Part shown: positions 48,401 through 55,077 of the stretch, piece after piece | How positions within the stretch are numbered: the stretch's first letter is position 1 | Layout: each line of letters begins with the position of its first letter | Assembly: GCA_013152535.1 (NCBI GenBank) | Contig: JAADGE010000051.1 | Coordinates: 1-64,000, forward strand | Source: Chlorobiota bacterium | GTDB taxonomy: Bacteria; Bacteroidota; Bacteroidia; Bacteroidales; JAADGE01 | Direction of reading: 5' to 3' | DNA: 64,000 bases | Program-made: the position numbers and the translations under genes | Notes under the pieces: generated by a model | Seen by the model: the letters and a program-made list of their open reading frames with translations, nothing else | Database searches by the model: none | Told to the model about the DNA's origin: nothing

Positions 48401-50050
48401 ACCCGTTTTATCGTTACGATACATAATGTCAAGTTTAAAATCTTGACTGTTAACCTGATATGCATTAATTGAGTACACATTCTTCATCATTAAATTCCAC
48501 ATCGGATTTTTTGTTGATAATGTTGTGGATTTCAATAATTTTAAAAACAATGCTTCGGGTGCTGACGGTTCTTCGTTTGAAAACTCTCCGACACGATATG
48601 TTTTTCCGTCAGCGGTATTTTCGTATTCAAAAGCTACGGCAAGAACTTCATCGTTGTTTAATGCAGAATTTAATGAAATATAACCTAATGTAGGATTAAA
48701 AGTATATTCGGAAGACTGTAATAAACGTGCATTTTGAACTTTTTCATAATCATCACCTGCTTCAAAATTAATATATGCGGATAATATGGTTCCGGCATTT
48801 GAGATATCTCTTAAGCCGGGTTGATTTGTCATTTTTTGATATAAATCATTTGTATTATTATCCGGAATAAGTTGCCCTGAAGGAGAAAAGTTATCGGTAG
48901 AATAAATATGGTTTCCGTTTTCTCCTAAATCGGTAAATGCAATGATATTACGTGAATTATCAAATTTTCCGCTTCGGTTTGTAACCCAAACTTCTATTCT
49001 TCGAATATTAATATTTGAACTTATTACAGGTAAGTTTTTTAATGCTTCGTTGTAGCGGTCTCTGAAATACTGGGAAATAAAATAATGCCTGTTTGCATCA
49101 TAATCATCTGCCGTAATTTCAAACGGGGTTGTTGTTGCTCCGCCTTGGACTTCAACGGTTTTACTTTGTCCTTTTTGTTGAGAGAAAACATTGGTTACCA
49201 ACAGATTACCAAATTTTAATTCGGTTTTTATACCGAATAAACTGTGGCTTCCGGTAATTAATGAGCCGGAAAGCGGCATCGTTACATTTCCTGCTTCTAT
49301 TTTTTGAATAATTTCATCTTCTTTTCCTTCGTATGCTAATTTCGCATTATTTTCAAATTCAAAAGTGGCATCGGTATCAAAATTAATACCTAATTTCATT
49401 TTATCCCCTATTTGTCCGGCAACACCCATTTTAATATTCATATTAAAATCAAAATTGACATTTTTTTGAAGGTCTTTTGTTAATGCCGGATTTTCTGTAT
49501 TATTAATTTTCAGACCAAAAATAAGTTCGGCTGTTCCTTGCGGTTTAATGTTTATTGTATTGCTTCCGAAAATTTTATCAAAACCTTGAATCGGGACAAT
49601 TAAATTTTTATTTACCAATCGGTCAACCAAACTGCTTTCACCTTTAATATTTTCAAGAGCAGAGCGTTCCATCCAATATTTATGAATTTCCTGTTCGTTG
49701 CTGTAGTGCATAAAATCATTAAAAGACATATAATAGGGATTTCGATAATTGAAATTACCTATTTTATCATAAAACACAAATTCTCCTGTTTCCGGATCAT
49801 ATTTTACCGTTGATTTTATTATTGACGGATTTTTCAAGAATAAAGGAGAGGTTTTATGAATTGATAAAGGATTATTTATATAATCATCAAAAGGAAAAAT
49901 GAGAGAATCTCCGTCAATGGTATCTTTAATTCCGGGAATGTAATATCCTTTTGAGATGTTCTTATACGGTGATGCCGAAAACGACATAATGAGAAAAAAA
50001 CTGCTGATTATCAGAACACCTTTAAATAAAGAATTTAAGAATGATTTCAC
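42491..50050 (-). CDS. sprA: Type IX secretion system outer-membrane translocon SprA
   Basis: 2519 residues, matching the roughly 2400-residue SprA (SOV in Porphyromonas). A signal peptide (MKSFLNSLFKGVLIISSFFL) is followed by the SprA N-terminal segment DPETGEFVFYDKIGNFNYRN and ERSALENIKG, then a very long barrel with alternating strands, characteristic TSWA/ISSTPQ-type segments (RWKISSTPQGQPD, EGANIDDFEGAKVTIDL-like), and a basic insertion (KKKRKKKNILKGE). SprA forms the very large barrel through which type IX cargo crosses the outer membrane and is needed for gliding adhesin secretion. It sits between ruvA upstream and gcvH downstream, a conserved order. Its own promoter element TATTTTTG lies 45 bases upstream. 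No frameshift is seen along the frame. Confidence 0.95.
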   Translation of the reverse strand: MKSFLNSLFKGVLIISSFFLIMSFSASPYKNISKGYYIPGIKDTIDGDSLIFPFDDYINNPLSIHKTSPLFLKNPSIIKSTVKYDPETGEFVFYDKIGNFNYRNPYYMSFNDFMHYSNEQEIHKYWMERSALENIKGESSLVDRLVNKNLIVPIQGFDKIFGSNTINIKPQGTAELIFGLKINNTENPALTKDLQKNVNFDFNMNIKMGVAGQIGDKMKLGINFDTDATFEFENNAKLAYEGKEDEIIQKIEAGNVTMPLSGSLITGSHSLFGIKTELKFGNLLVTNVFSQQKGQSKTVEVQGGATTTPFEITADDYDANRHYFISQYFRDRYNEALKNLPVISSNINIRRIEVWVTNRSGKFDNSRNIIAFTDLGENGNHIYSTDNFSPSGQLIPDNNTNDLYQKMTNQPGLRDISNAGTILSAYINFEAGDDYEKVQNARLLQSSEYTFNPTLGYISLNSALNNDEVLAVAFEYENTADGKTYRVGEFSNEEPSAPEALFLKLLKSTTLSTKNPMWNLMMKNVYSINAYQVNSQDFKLDIMYRNDKTGSSINYLPAGEIQGQTLLKVMGLDNLNKNNEPGADGYFDFIDKITINASNGKIFFPVTEPFGSYLKEKITGGSTNPEINRIAEQYAFTELYDETQSQARQNAEKNKFFLKGEYRSAGGSEINLNAMNIPEGSVTVTAGGAILSENKDYTVDYNLGRVTIINQSLLESGTPIKISLESNSMFEVGTKSMIGTHLDYRISDNFNIGATLMHLHQKPLTTKVNIGDIPVSNTIWGTDVNFNQEVPFLTKFVDKFIPFVKTKTPSHIDFSGEFAQLIPGHPKILGDQGYANIDDFEGAKVTIDLKSPSRWKISSTPQGQPDLFPEADSINALSYGYNRAKLAWYNVSRDFLTGSGSLSYLTVDDLSDNRIREIPEQEIFPDRDPENDIPQFLYVLNLGYYPNEKGPYNFDTPAGIPGISAGISENGNLNDPGSRWAGISQALTTNDFEEANIEFIEFWMLDPFINNQNQNGGDIYFNLGNISEDILRDSRQAFENGLPPTANVVNVDTTAWGRVPVLPRITEAFATQPANAREFQDVGLDGLSDKNERTFFSDYLQSIAAAYGTGSVAYQKATADPSDDDYLFFKDPSYDENKTGILDRYKKYNNQEGNSYSTGNIATASELRPDMEDINRDYTLTENEAYFQYKVHIAPNDMQIGENYITDIREANVKLRNKNEETVKWYHFKIPLADYQKKIGNIEDFKSVRFIRLFMKDWQKDIVLRFAEMDLVRGDWRKYRLSLLEGTEGSGTPEYTDAQFDVNTVNVEENSSRKPVNYVLPPGVTREISPGNPYLQQLNEQSISLKVINLSDGDARAAYKNVDLDVRQYKKLQMFIHAEAIEGDVLNDDDLCAFIRLGSDYKENYYEYEIPLKLTKPGYYSTSKDKNDPDRELVWRPENMLDVDFDVFQALKQERNKKIREGADINLTSEYSEYIDESGRRISITGTPNLSNIRTIMIGIRNRKKENNILSDDGLPKSIDVWMNELRLAGFNEHGGWATRGRLQANLADFSTLALATEYSTPGFGGLEQSVDQRQQSTNFNYDFSVSTELGKFFPKKYGIRVPLYFGYSETKNNPEYDPLNPDIKMTATLRNMSQKERIDYLKISQDYIKRKSINITNIRISGNSEKKKRKKKNILKGETKKPKARNSSRGRKITPIWALSNWTASYGYNELLSRNINTDHNLLKIHTGAITYNYNITPKNIKPFSKIKLFRKKAFRIIKDFNFYYMPSMIAFRTDMRKSYNEVLLRNIENPNVMLDETYDKQFIWNRNYDLRYNLSRNLKFTYSANNVAWIGEPEGKIDKTDEQKWNDYKNSVLDSIQNFGRTTDFHQKLSGTWNIPVNQLPLLDWINANARYDADYYWTIGPRTADTAINLGNTIRNNQRIQLTSQANFERLYRKVKFLKNVDNKFKGRKKKAKKKFKNVKFTKEGVTLKKNKPRSITHNLKTENVKLKVTDSKGNEIKGRTVIVNENKVKFYAEKSAKKTRIEVTGKREVKENIFNVISDYTLYALMSVRNVSLTYSQNNGTVVPGYMRKSNYMGFEKFSINNLNTNAPGWKFITGVPDTHFAETAAANHWLSGDTLLNTPLIQNGDITYNFRATLKPIKGLRIDVTAERRKSHQNQEFWVSDNFGKLHAQNQSYEGSFSMSFLSIKTAFDKINDTTYQSDVYDQFLANREITANRLADNRQNADIPYNRNQLNNPDSLADYVNKFPYGYNPTSQDVMLPAFLAAYSGQDVNSIGMKLFRVIPFPNWRLKYDGLTYYDGIKKYFKRITINHGYRSSYSISSFQSNSAFENYKETGFTDIQDQLTSTYYVTELLADAVTLDEKFTPLAGIDMQWRNDMSTKLEYKQSRMLTLSFSNNTITELIRKEYVIGLGYKVPDLEIPMMIQGNQKLFKSDLNFRFDFTYSDNFAVIRRIKEADNQLSAGQKNLAVKVSIDYNLDKVTLRLFYDRIVNTPRVSTAFKTSNTHVGFSLRFNLANI

Positions 50051-50095
50051 TGCAAATATTATTTAAAATTTGAAAGGTAAAATGTGGTTCATAGG

Positions 50096-50103
50096 CAAAA
50101 ATA
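50096..50103 (-). promoter_or_regulatory. -7 promoter element of sprA (TATTTTTG)
   Basis: Exact TAnnTTTG match on the minus strand, 45 bases ahead of the sprA ATG in the 69-base gap after ruvA. Confidence 0.5.
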
Positions 50104-50119
50104 TATTGTGTAAACGAAT

Positions 50120-50701
50120 TTATAATATTTTTAGTGCATTTTTAACAAGTTCTTCAACTGTTATATCTGAGTTTGAAGTGTAAATTCTTTTGACAGCTTT
50201 TTCGGCTTTTATTTTTGGAAAGCCGAGCATTGTTAATGCTGACAAAGCTTCTTCGGGAATTGAATTCGTGAAAGCAATACCGCTGTCATCATCAGTTTCG
50301 GCTTTATTTATTTTATCTTTTAAATCAATAATAACACGTTGGGCGGTTTTTGCACCTATTCCTTTTACACTTTGTAAAGTTGTAACATCATCTGTTCTGA
50401 TTGCATTTTTAACTTCATTTGCCGATAAAGAAGACAGCATTATTCTTGCTGTGTTAGCACCAATTCCGGATACCGAAATTAATAATCTGAAAATGTTTCT
50501 TTCTGATTTATCGGCAAAACCGTACAGGGCATTTGTGTCTTCCCGAATAATTTGGTGTATATAAATTTTGAACCGGTCTTTTCCCGAGAGTTTTGAATGT
50601 GTTTGTAACGAAATATTTACAAAATAGCCGATATTTCCGGTTTCAATAATAATATATGTGGGAGTGATTTCGGTAATGTTTCCGTTTATATATTCAAACA
50701 T
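50120..50701 (-). CDS. ruvA: Holliday junction DNA helicase subunit RuvA
   Basis: 193 residues from the ATG at 50701 (MFEYINGNI), the usual start of RuvA; the ORF-track TTG at 50722 lies in the promoter element. Features: an N-terminal OB fold ending in the YGFADKSERNIFRLLISVSGIGANTARIML segment with the first helix-hairpin-helix (VSGIGANTA), and the second HhH (VKGIGAKTAQRVIIDLKDKI). A flexible linker with acidic residues follows, then the C-terminal domain (EEALSALTMLGFPKIKAEKAV) that contacts RuvB. RuvA binds the Holliday junction as a tetramer and loads RuvB for branch migration. No ruvB or ruvC is nearby. Confidence 0.95.
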   Translation of the reverse strand: MFEYINGNITEITPTYIIIETGNIGYFVNISLQTHSKLSGKDRFKIYIHQIIREDTNALYGFADKSERNIFRLLISVSGIGANTARIMLSSLSANEVKNAIRTDDVTTLQSVKGIGAKTAQRVIIDLKDKINKAETDDDSGIAFTNSIPEEALSALTMLGFPKIKAEKAVKRIYTSNSDITVEELVKNALKIL

Positions 50702-50719
50702 AAAATGTATTTTAACTTG

Positions 50720-50727
50720 CAAATATA
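50720..50727 (-). promoter_or_regulatory. -7 promoter element of ruvA (TATATTTG)
   Basis: Exact TAnnTTTG match followed by C on the minus strand, 18 bases ahead of the ATG at 50701. Confidence 0.6.
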
Positions 50728-50806
50728 AAAAAGTAATCGGAAATATTTGAAAAATATACTCTTTTGGCTTATTTCAAATAAAATGCAAAAAAGTATAAAA
50801 ACTTTT

Positions 50807-50835
50807 TTGCAGTGAAAAAATTATCATTACTTTTG
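50807..50835 (+). promoter_or_regulatory. Full Bacteroidota promoter of the tRNA gene
   Basis: TTG at 50807-50809 and TACTTTTG at 50828-50835 with an 18-base spacer, close to the TTG-N19-TAnnTTTG consensus. The tRNA begins 27 bases later. This is the clearest two-box promoter in the window. Confidence 0.65.
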
Positions 50836-50861
50836 CTGACCTGAAATTTAAGAATTTCACG

Positions 50862-50935
50862 GGGCCGATAGCTCAGCCGGTTAGAGCATCTGACTCATAA
50901 TCAGAGGGTCCGGGGTTCGAGTCCCTGTCGGCCCA
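50862..50935 (+). tRNA. tRNA with CAU anticodon (probably elongator tRNA-Met)
   Basis: A full cloverleaf: acceptor GGGCCGA/TCGGCCC with discriminator A; D arm GCTC/GAGC; anticodon stem TCTGA/TCAGA with loop CTCATAA (anticodon CAT); variable loop GGGTC; T arm CGGGG-TTCGAGT-CCCTG with one G-U pair. The CCA is not fully encoded (CAC follows). CAU is shared by tRNA-fMet, tRNA-Met and lysidine-modified tRNA-Ile2; the paired first base excludes the initiator type. Elongator Met is the most likely. A terminator lies 35 bases downstream. Confidence 0.92.
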
Positions 50936-50970
50936 CATATTAACAATAAAGATTTAATAATCTTCGATAA

Positions 50971-51003
50971 AATGCCTGAATAATTTATTCGGGCATTTTT
51001 TTG
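50971..51003 (+). terminator. Intrinsic terminator of the tRNA gene
   Basis: AATGCCTGAATAA paired with TTATTCGGGCATT (one G-T pair) followed by a run of seven T. Confidence 0.85.
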
Positions 51004-51179
51004 TACATATATATATTGAAAATACGATATTTTTTATCTGTTTTTGTTTATTTGTACGAGTCTCAATGTTTATTTTTTTGCCGGTTGCCTTTTTCTTTTA
51101 CAAAAACAGCAACGTTTACTTGAGTTTCCTTAAAAAACATTCTTTAGAGTTTGATGCCGTTTTTCCGTCAGAGTCTTTT

Positions 51180-52088
51180 TTATTGTGTCAAACTTCTGAA
51201 AATATCTTCCATACTTTCTTCTTTTTGGTGCAAGGTAAGAATAGTGAGTTTTTGATTTACTGCAAAACGGTATAATTCCGGTCGAATGTCTTCTTCATTA
51301 TTACTTTCAAAAATAAATAGTCCGCCTTCAGAATTATATACAGAAATATTCTTTTGTAATGAATTAAAGAAGTCAATTTTAACGTCTTCGGCAAATTCCA
51401 TTAATACGGATTGTTTTTTGCTTTGAGTAAGTTTCGTAAGTTGCCCCACAGGTTTATCGGCAATTATTTTTCCTTTATTGATAATTATCACACGATTACA
51501 TATTGCTTCAACTTCCTGCATAATATGCGTTGAGAGCATCACGGTTTTTTCTTTACCGACTTCTTTTATCAAATTCCGTATTTCAATAATTTGATTCGGG
51601 TCAAGTCCTGTTGTGGGTTCGTCTAAAATTAAAACTTCCGGATTGTGAATTAATGCTGCTGCAAGCCCCGTTCTTTGTCTGTATCCTTTGGATAAAGCTC
51701 CTATTTTTTTATTTCTTTCCGCTGTTAAACCGGTTCTTTCAATAATAGTATCAACTTCTTTTTTATAATCTTTAACAGAATACAATTTTGCAACAAAGTT
51801 CAAATATTCTTTCACATACATATCATAATATAAAGGATTGTGTTCCGGCAAGTAACCGATTTGCTTTTTCACTTCTGTGATATGGTCTTTTATATTTAAT
51901 TCATTTACAAAAACATCACCGCTGTTTTGAGAAATAAATCCGGTAATAATTTTCATCATTGTTGATTTTCCGGCACCGTTGGGACCTAAAAAACCTACAA
52001 TTTCTGCGGTTTTTATATCAAAACTGACATTGTCGAGTGCTTTTTGACTGCCGTATTTTTTTGTTATGTTTTCTGCTTTTAATGACAT
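51180..52088 (-). CDS. gldA: Gliding-motility-type ABC transporter ATPase GldA
   Basis: 302 residues from the ATG at 52088; the ORF-track TTG at 52145 would add 19 residues with no family match. Motifs: Walker A GPNGAGKST, Q-loop LPEHNPLY, signature LSKGYRQRTGLAAAL, Walker B VLILDEPTTGLDPNQ, H-loop STHIMQEVE. The C-terminal region and the LPEHNPLYYDMYVKEYL segment match GldA, the ATPase that works with permeases GldF and GldG and was tied to gliding in Flavobacterium. GldF and GldG are not in the window, as in many Bacteroidota where they are encoded elsewhere. A plain multidrug-type ABC ATPase is the alternative. Confidence 0.85.
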   Translation of the reverse strand: MSLKAENITKKYGSQKALDNVSFDIKTAEIVGFLGPNGAGKSTMMKIITGFISQNSGDVFVNELNIKDHITEVKKQIGYLPEHNPLYYDMYVKEYLNFVAKLYSVKDYKKEVDTIIERTGLTAERNKKIGALSKGYRQRTGLAAALIHNPEVLILDEPTTGLDPNQIIEIRNLIKEVGKEKTVMLSTHIMQEVEAICNRVIIINKGKIIADKPVGQLTKLTQSKKQSVLMEFAEDVKIDFFNSLQKNISVYNSEGGLFIFESNNEEDIRPELYRFAVNQKLTILTLHQKEESMEDIFRSLTQ

Positions 52089-52134
52089 TGTATTCTTTAA
52101 TAAGTAAAACCCGATTATAAAATTAATATTATAA

Positions 52135-52142
52135 TATATTTG
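52135..52142 (+). promoter_or_regulatory. -7 promoter element ahead of ispG (TATATTTG)
   Basis: Exact TAnnTTTG match followed by C, 77 bases ahead of the ispG ATG. Confidence 0.4.
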
Positions 52143-52219
52143 CAAATTAAGTTAAAAGTTTAGAAATTTAAAAGTTTCAATCTTAAATTTAAGTTTTTGC
52201 TTTTTAAAAAAACACAATA

Positions 52220-54103
52220 ATGTTTAAAGATAATTATCTGAAATATAAAAGAAATAAAACACACAAAGTATTAATCGGAAATATTCCTTCGGGTGAAAAT
52301 GAGCCTGTGAGAATTCAGTCGATGACTAATACCGATACCAATGATATTGAAGCAACTGCTACACAAATTATTGAAATAGCTGATGCCGGTGCGGATTATG
52401 TTCGATTAACGGTTCAAACAAGTTTTATTGCCGAAAAACTTAAAGATATAAAAAAATTGTTAGAAGAAAAAGGATATGATATTCCCTTAATTGCCGATAT
52501 TCATTTCAGCCCGAAAGCAGCCGAAGTTGCAGCAAAAATTATAGATAAAGTGCGTATTAACCCGGGGAATTATACTGATTTAAAGCAATTTAAACATATA
52601 GGATATACAGATGAAGAGTATCAAAAAGAAGTTGAAAATTTAAAAATAAATTTTGTTCCGTTATTAAACATTTGCAAAAAATACAATACAGCAATTCGTA
52701 TCGGTACAAATCACGGTTCTTTGTCCGACCGCATTTTAAGTTATTACGGTGATACGCCGGAAGGAATGGTTGAGGCCACAATGGAATTTTTGCGGATTTG
52801 TAAAGAGGAAAATTTTACGGATGTCGTAATTTCAATGAAAGCCAGTAATCCGATTGTGATGATTTATGCAAATCGTTTGTTGGTTCAAAAGATGCAAGCA
52901 GAAGATATGTATTTTCCTTTGCATTTGGGCGTTACCGAAGCCGGCAATGATTTAGAAGGCAGAATAAAATCAGCACTCGGTATCGGCACTTTATTGGCTG
53001 ACGGAATAGGAGATACAATACGTGTTTCGTTAACGGAATCACCGGCAAAAGAAATTCCCGTTGCAAGAAAAATTACCGAAATATTTAAGTCGGCAAAATT
53101 TAAAGATTTTTCCTTGCCGATTAAAGTTAATATGCCTGAAAGAAGTTTTTTTGACTATGAAAAACGAAAATCGTTTGAAATTCTCAATATCGGAGGAAAA
53201 AATGTTCCGGTTGTAATTTCTGAACTGTTCGGAAAGCAAATTACAAATGAAATTACAGACAGCGGATTTATTTTTAATAAGAAAAAGAAACAATTCTCAA
53301 AAACAGATTTATCGGCAGATTTTCTTTTCGTGAATACTGATATCAACGATATTAAATTACCTCAGGGAATTAAAATTATTTCTTTAAAAAAGAATTTAAC
53401 TTCAAATAATTTGATTTTAGTTAACTTTGAAGATTATAAATTGATTGAAAATAAGGATGATAAAATTTATTTTGTGAAATTTGATGCCTCTGAGCCTAAA
53501 AATATTGAGTTTGAAGATTTAAAAAAAATGCCGAAGGCTGTTTTTGTATTGGATTTGACAAATTCTGATTCCCCCGTCCGTTACGGCAGAGCATTTTTTC
53601 TGAAACTTGGAGAACTCCGAATAAAAAACCCCGTAATTATTCAACAAAATTTCAAGCAAATAAATGAATATGCTATATTAAAAGCTTCCGCAGAAATCGG
53701 TGCATTATTTATTGACGGCTTTGGTGACGGAATTATGATTTCGGGCAGCGAAAACGACATTTCAAAAGCAAATGAATTGAGTTTTGGAATTTTGCAGGCA
53801 TGCCGAACACGTATTTCCAAAACAGAATATATTTCTTGTCCGAGTTGCGGCAGAACATTATTTAATTTAGAAGAAATAACAGCAAAAATTAAAGCAAAAA
53901 CAGCACATTTGAAGGGAGTGAAAATTGCCATTATGGGATGTATTGTCAACGGATTAGGCGAAATGGCAGATGCCGATTACGGTTATGTAGGAACCGGAAA
54001 AGGAAAAGTTACATTATATAAAAACAAAGAAGTAATTCGGAAAAATGTTCCCGAAAATGAAGCAGCTGATGTTTTACTGCAATTGATAGAACAATATTTA
54101 TAA
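52220..54103 (+). CDS. ispG: 4-hydroxy-3-methylbut-2-enyl-diphosphate synthase (long form)
   Basis: 627 residues, the three-domain form found in plants, Chlamydia and Bacteroidota, rather than the roughly 370 of Escherichia coli. The TIM barrel begins with PVRIQSMTNTDTNDIEAT and continues with VRLTVQT, PLIADIHF and KVRINPGNY; an insertion of about 240 residues follows HLGVTEAG/IGDTIRVSLT; the C-terminal iron-sulfur domain has CPSCGRT and AIMGCIVNGLGEMADADYGYVG. The three Cys and a Glu hold the [4Fe-4S] cluster. It reductively converts MEcPP to HMBPP in the MEP pathway. dxs, the first MEP gene, lies 1 kb downstream. Confidence 0.96.
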   Translation: MFKDNYLKYKRNKTHKVLIGNIPSGENEPVRIQSMTNTDTNDIEATATQIIEIADAGADYVRLTVQTSFIAEKLKDIKKLLEEKGYDIPLIADIHFSPKAAEVAAKIIDKVRINPGNYTDLKQFKHIGYTDEEYQKEVENLKINFVPLLNICKKYNTAIRIGTNHGSLSDRILSYYGDTPEGMVEATMEFLRICKEENFTDVVISMKASNPIVMIYANRLLVQKMQAEDMYFPLHLGVTEAGNDLEGRIKSALGIGTLLADGIGDTIRVSLTESPAKEIPVARKITEIFKSAKFKDFSLPIKVNMPERSFFDYEKRKSFEILNIGGKNVPVVISELFGKQITNEITDSGFIFNKKKKQFSKTDLSADFLFVNTDINDIKLPQGIKIISLKKNLTSNNLILVNFEDYKLIENKDDKIYFVKFDASEPKNIEFEDLKKMPKAVFVLDLTNSDSPVRYGRAFFLKLGELRIKNPVIIQQNFKQINEYAILKASAEIGALFIDGFGDGIMISGSENDISKANELSFGILQACRTRISKTEYISCPSCGRTLFNLEEITAKIKAKTAHLKGVKIAIMGCIVNGLGEMADADYGYVGTGKGKVTLYKNKEVIRKNVPENEAADVLLQLIEQYL

Positions 54104-54131
54104 ATAATTTTCAGTTTTTAATTAAAACCGG

Positions 54132-54139
54132 TATCTTTG
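54132..54139 (+). promoter_or_regulatory. -7 promoter element of the sorting-domain protein (TATCTTTG)
   Basis: Exact TAnnTTTG match 28 bases ahead of the ATG at 54168. Confidence 0.55.
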
Positions 54140-54167
54140 TCAGTTGATTTAAAAAAATCTTTTAATA

Positions 54168-54989
54168 ATGTCACATTCCTGCAAATTGCTGAAATATTTT
54201 TTAACCCTTTTAATTTTGACAGGCAGTTTGTTTGTTACAAAGTTGTATGCAGGTAAAATTGTTTTAGACGGAATTTACAGAGGCGAAAATTTGTATATTG
54301 AAAATCCTTATGCTTCAACAGGTGTCGGATTTTGTGTTTCGGAAGTATCAGTAAACGGCAGAACTACAACTGATGAAATAAACTCTTCTTTTTTTGAAAT
54401 TGATTTAAGTATTTATAATTTTCGTTTCGGAGCAATTCTTCACATTGTTATAAAACACAAAAACGGCTGTAAACCTCGTGTGTTAAACCCTGAAGTTCTG
54501 ACACCCGAAAGTACTTTTGTAATTAAATCCATAAGTATCGACAAAGACGGTTTTTTAAATTGGTCAACCTTGAAAGAACACGGAAGTTTGCCTTTTATTA
54601 TAGAACAGTTTCAATGGAATAAATGGATAAGATTGGGTTCTGTTAAAGGAAAAGGAAAAGGAACATTAAATCATTATCGTTATAGTGTACAATTTCATTC
54701 CGGTAATAATAAATTTAGAATTAAACAAATCGGGAATAATAAAAAACCGCATTATTCTCAAAATACGGAATATTTTAATGATATTCCGGAAATCACTTTT
54801 ATTCCCGGAAATGGCGGAAAAGCAACAAATAAAATATATTTTTCGAATTTAACCCGTTATGAAATATACGATTATTACGGAAAACTTGTAAAAACCGGAA
54901 CAGATAATGATATTGATATCAAAAGTTTAAAGTCCGGCACATATTTCCTTAATTACGACAACAAAACGGAAACTTTCATTAAAAAATAG
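54168..54989 (+). CDS. Secreted protein with probable type IX C-terminal sorting domain
   Basis: 273 residues. Signal peptide 1-27 (hydrophobic LTLLILTGSLFV, ending YAG). Residues 30-190 form a beta-rich domain with GKIVLDGIYRGENLYIENPYA and a DGFLNWSTLKEHGSLPFIIEQF segment reminiscent of bacterial fibronectin-like folds. The last 65 residues fit the type A sorting domain: a short strand TRYEIYDYYGKLVKTG, then IDIKSLKSGTYFLNYDNKTETFIKK. This pattern (ID...L..GTYFL......F.K) directs cargo to the type IX machinery and so to SprA, encoded 4 kb away. It is flanked by ispG and dxs and has its own promoter. Function of the mature domain is unknown. Confidence 0.78.
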   Translation: MSHSCKLLKYFLTLLILTGSLFVTKLYAGKIVLDGIYRGENLYIENPYASTGVGFCVSEVSVNGRTTTDEINSSFFEIDLSIYNFRFGAILHIVIKHKNGCKPRVLNPEVLTPESTFVIKSISIDKDGFLNWSTLKEHGSLPFIIEQFQWNKWIRLGSVKGKGKGTLNHYRYSVQFHSGNNKFRIKQIGNNKKPHYSQNTEYFNDIPEITFIPGNGGKATNKIYFSNLTRYEIYDYYGKLVKTGTDNDIDIKSLKSGTYFLNYDNKTETFIKK

Positions 54990-55040
54990 AATAAATTTCG
55001 GCTTATTTTGTTATCATCTGAAAAATCATGAAATATTCAT

Positions 55041-55048
55041 TACCTTTG
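55041..55048 (+). promoter_or_regulatory. -7 promoter element of dxs (TACCTTTG)
   Basis: Exact TAnnTTTG match, 29 bases ahead of the dxs ATG. Confidence 0.55.
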
Positions 55049-55077
55049 TCCGTTAAAGTCGAAACAAAGATAAACGA

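Noticed and set aside
42491-50050. Plus- and minus-strand ORFs of 61-141 aa inside sprA
   Set aside because: They overlap a full-length, motif-supported SprA and show no domain features; long AT-rich genes produce such frames by chance.
51066-51275. 69-aa plus-strand ORF after the tRNA gene
   Set aside because: Its second half is the opposite strand of gldA, the rest is AT-rich with low-complexity hydrophobic residues, and no promoter or family pattern is visible.
53039-53949. Minus-strand ORFs inside ispG (63-102 aa)
   Set aside because: They lie opposite conserved IspG sequence and have no family signal.
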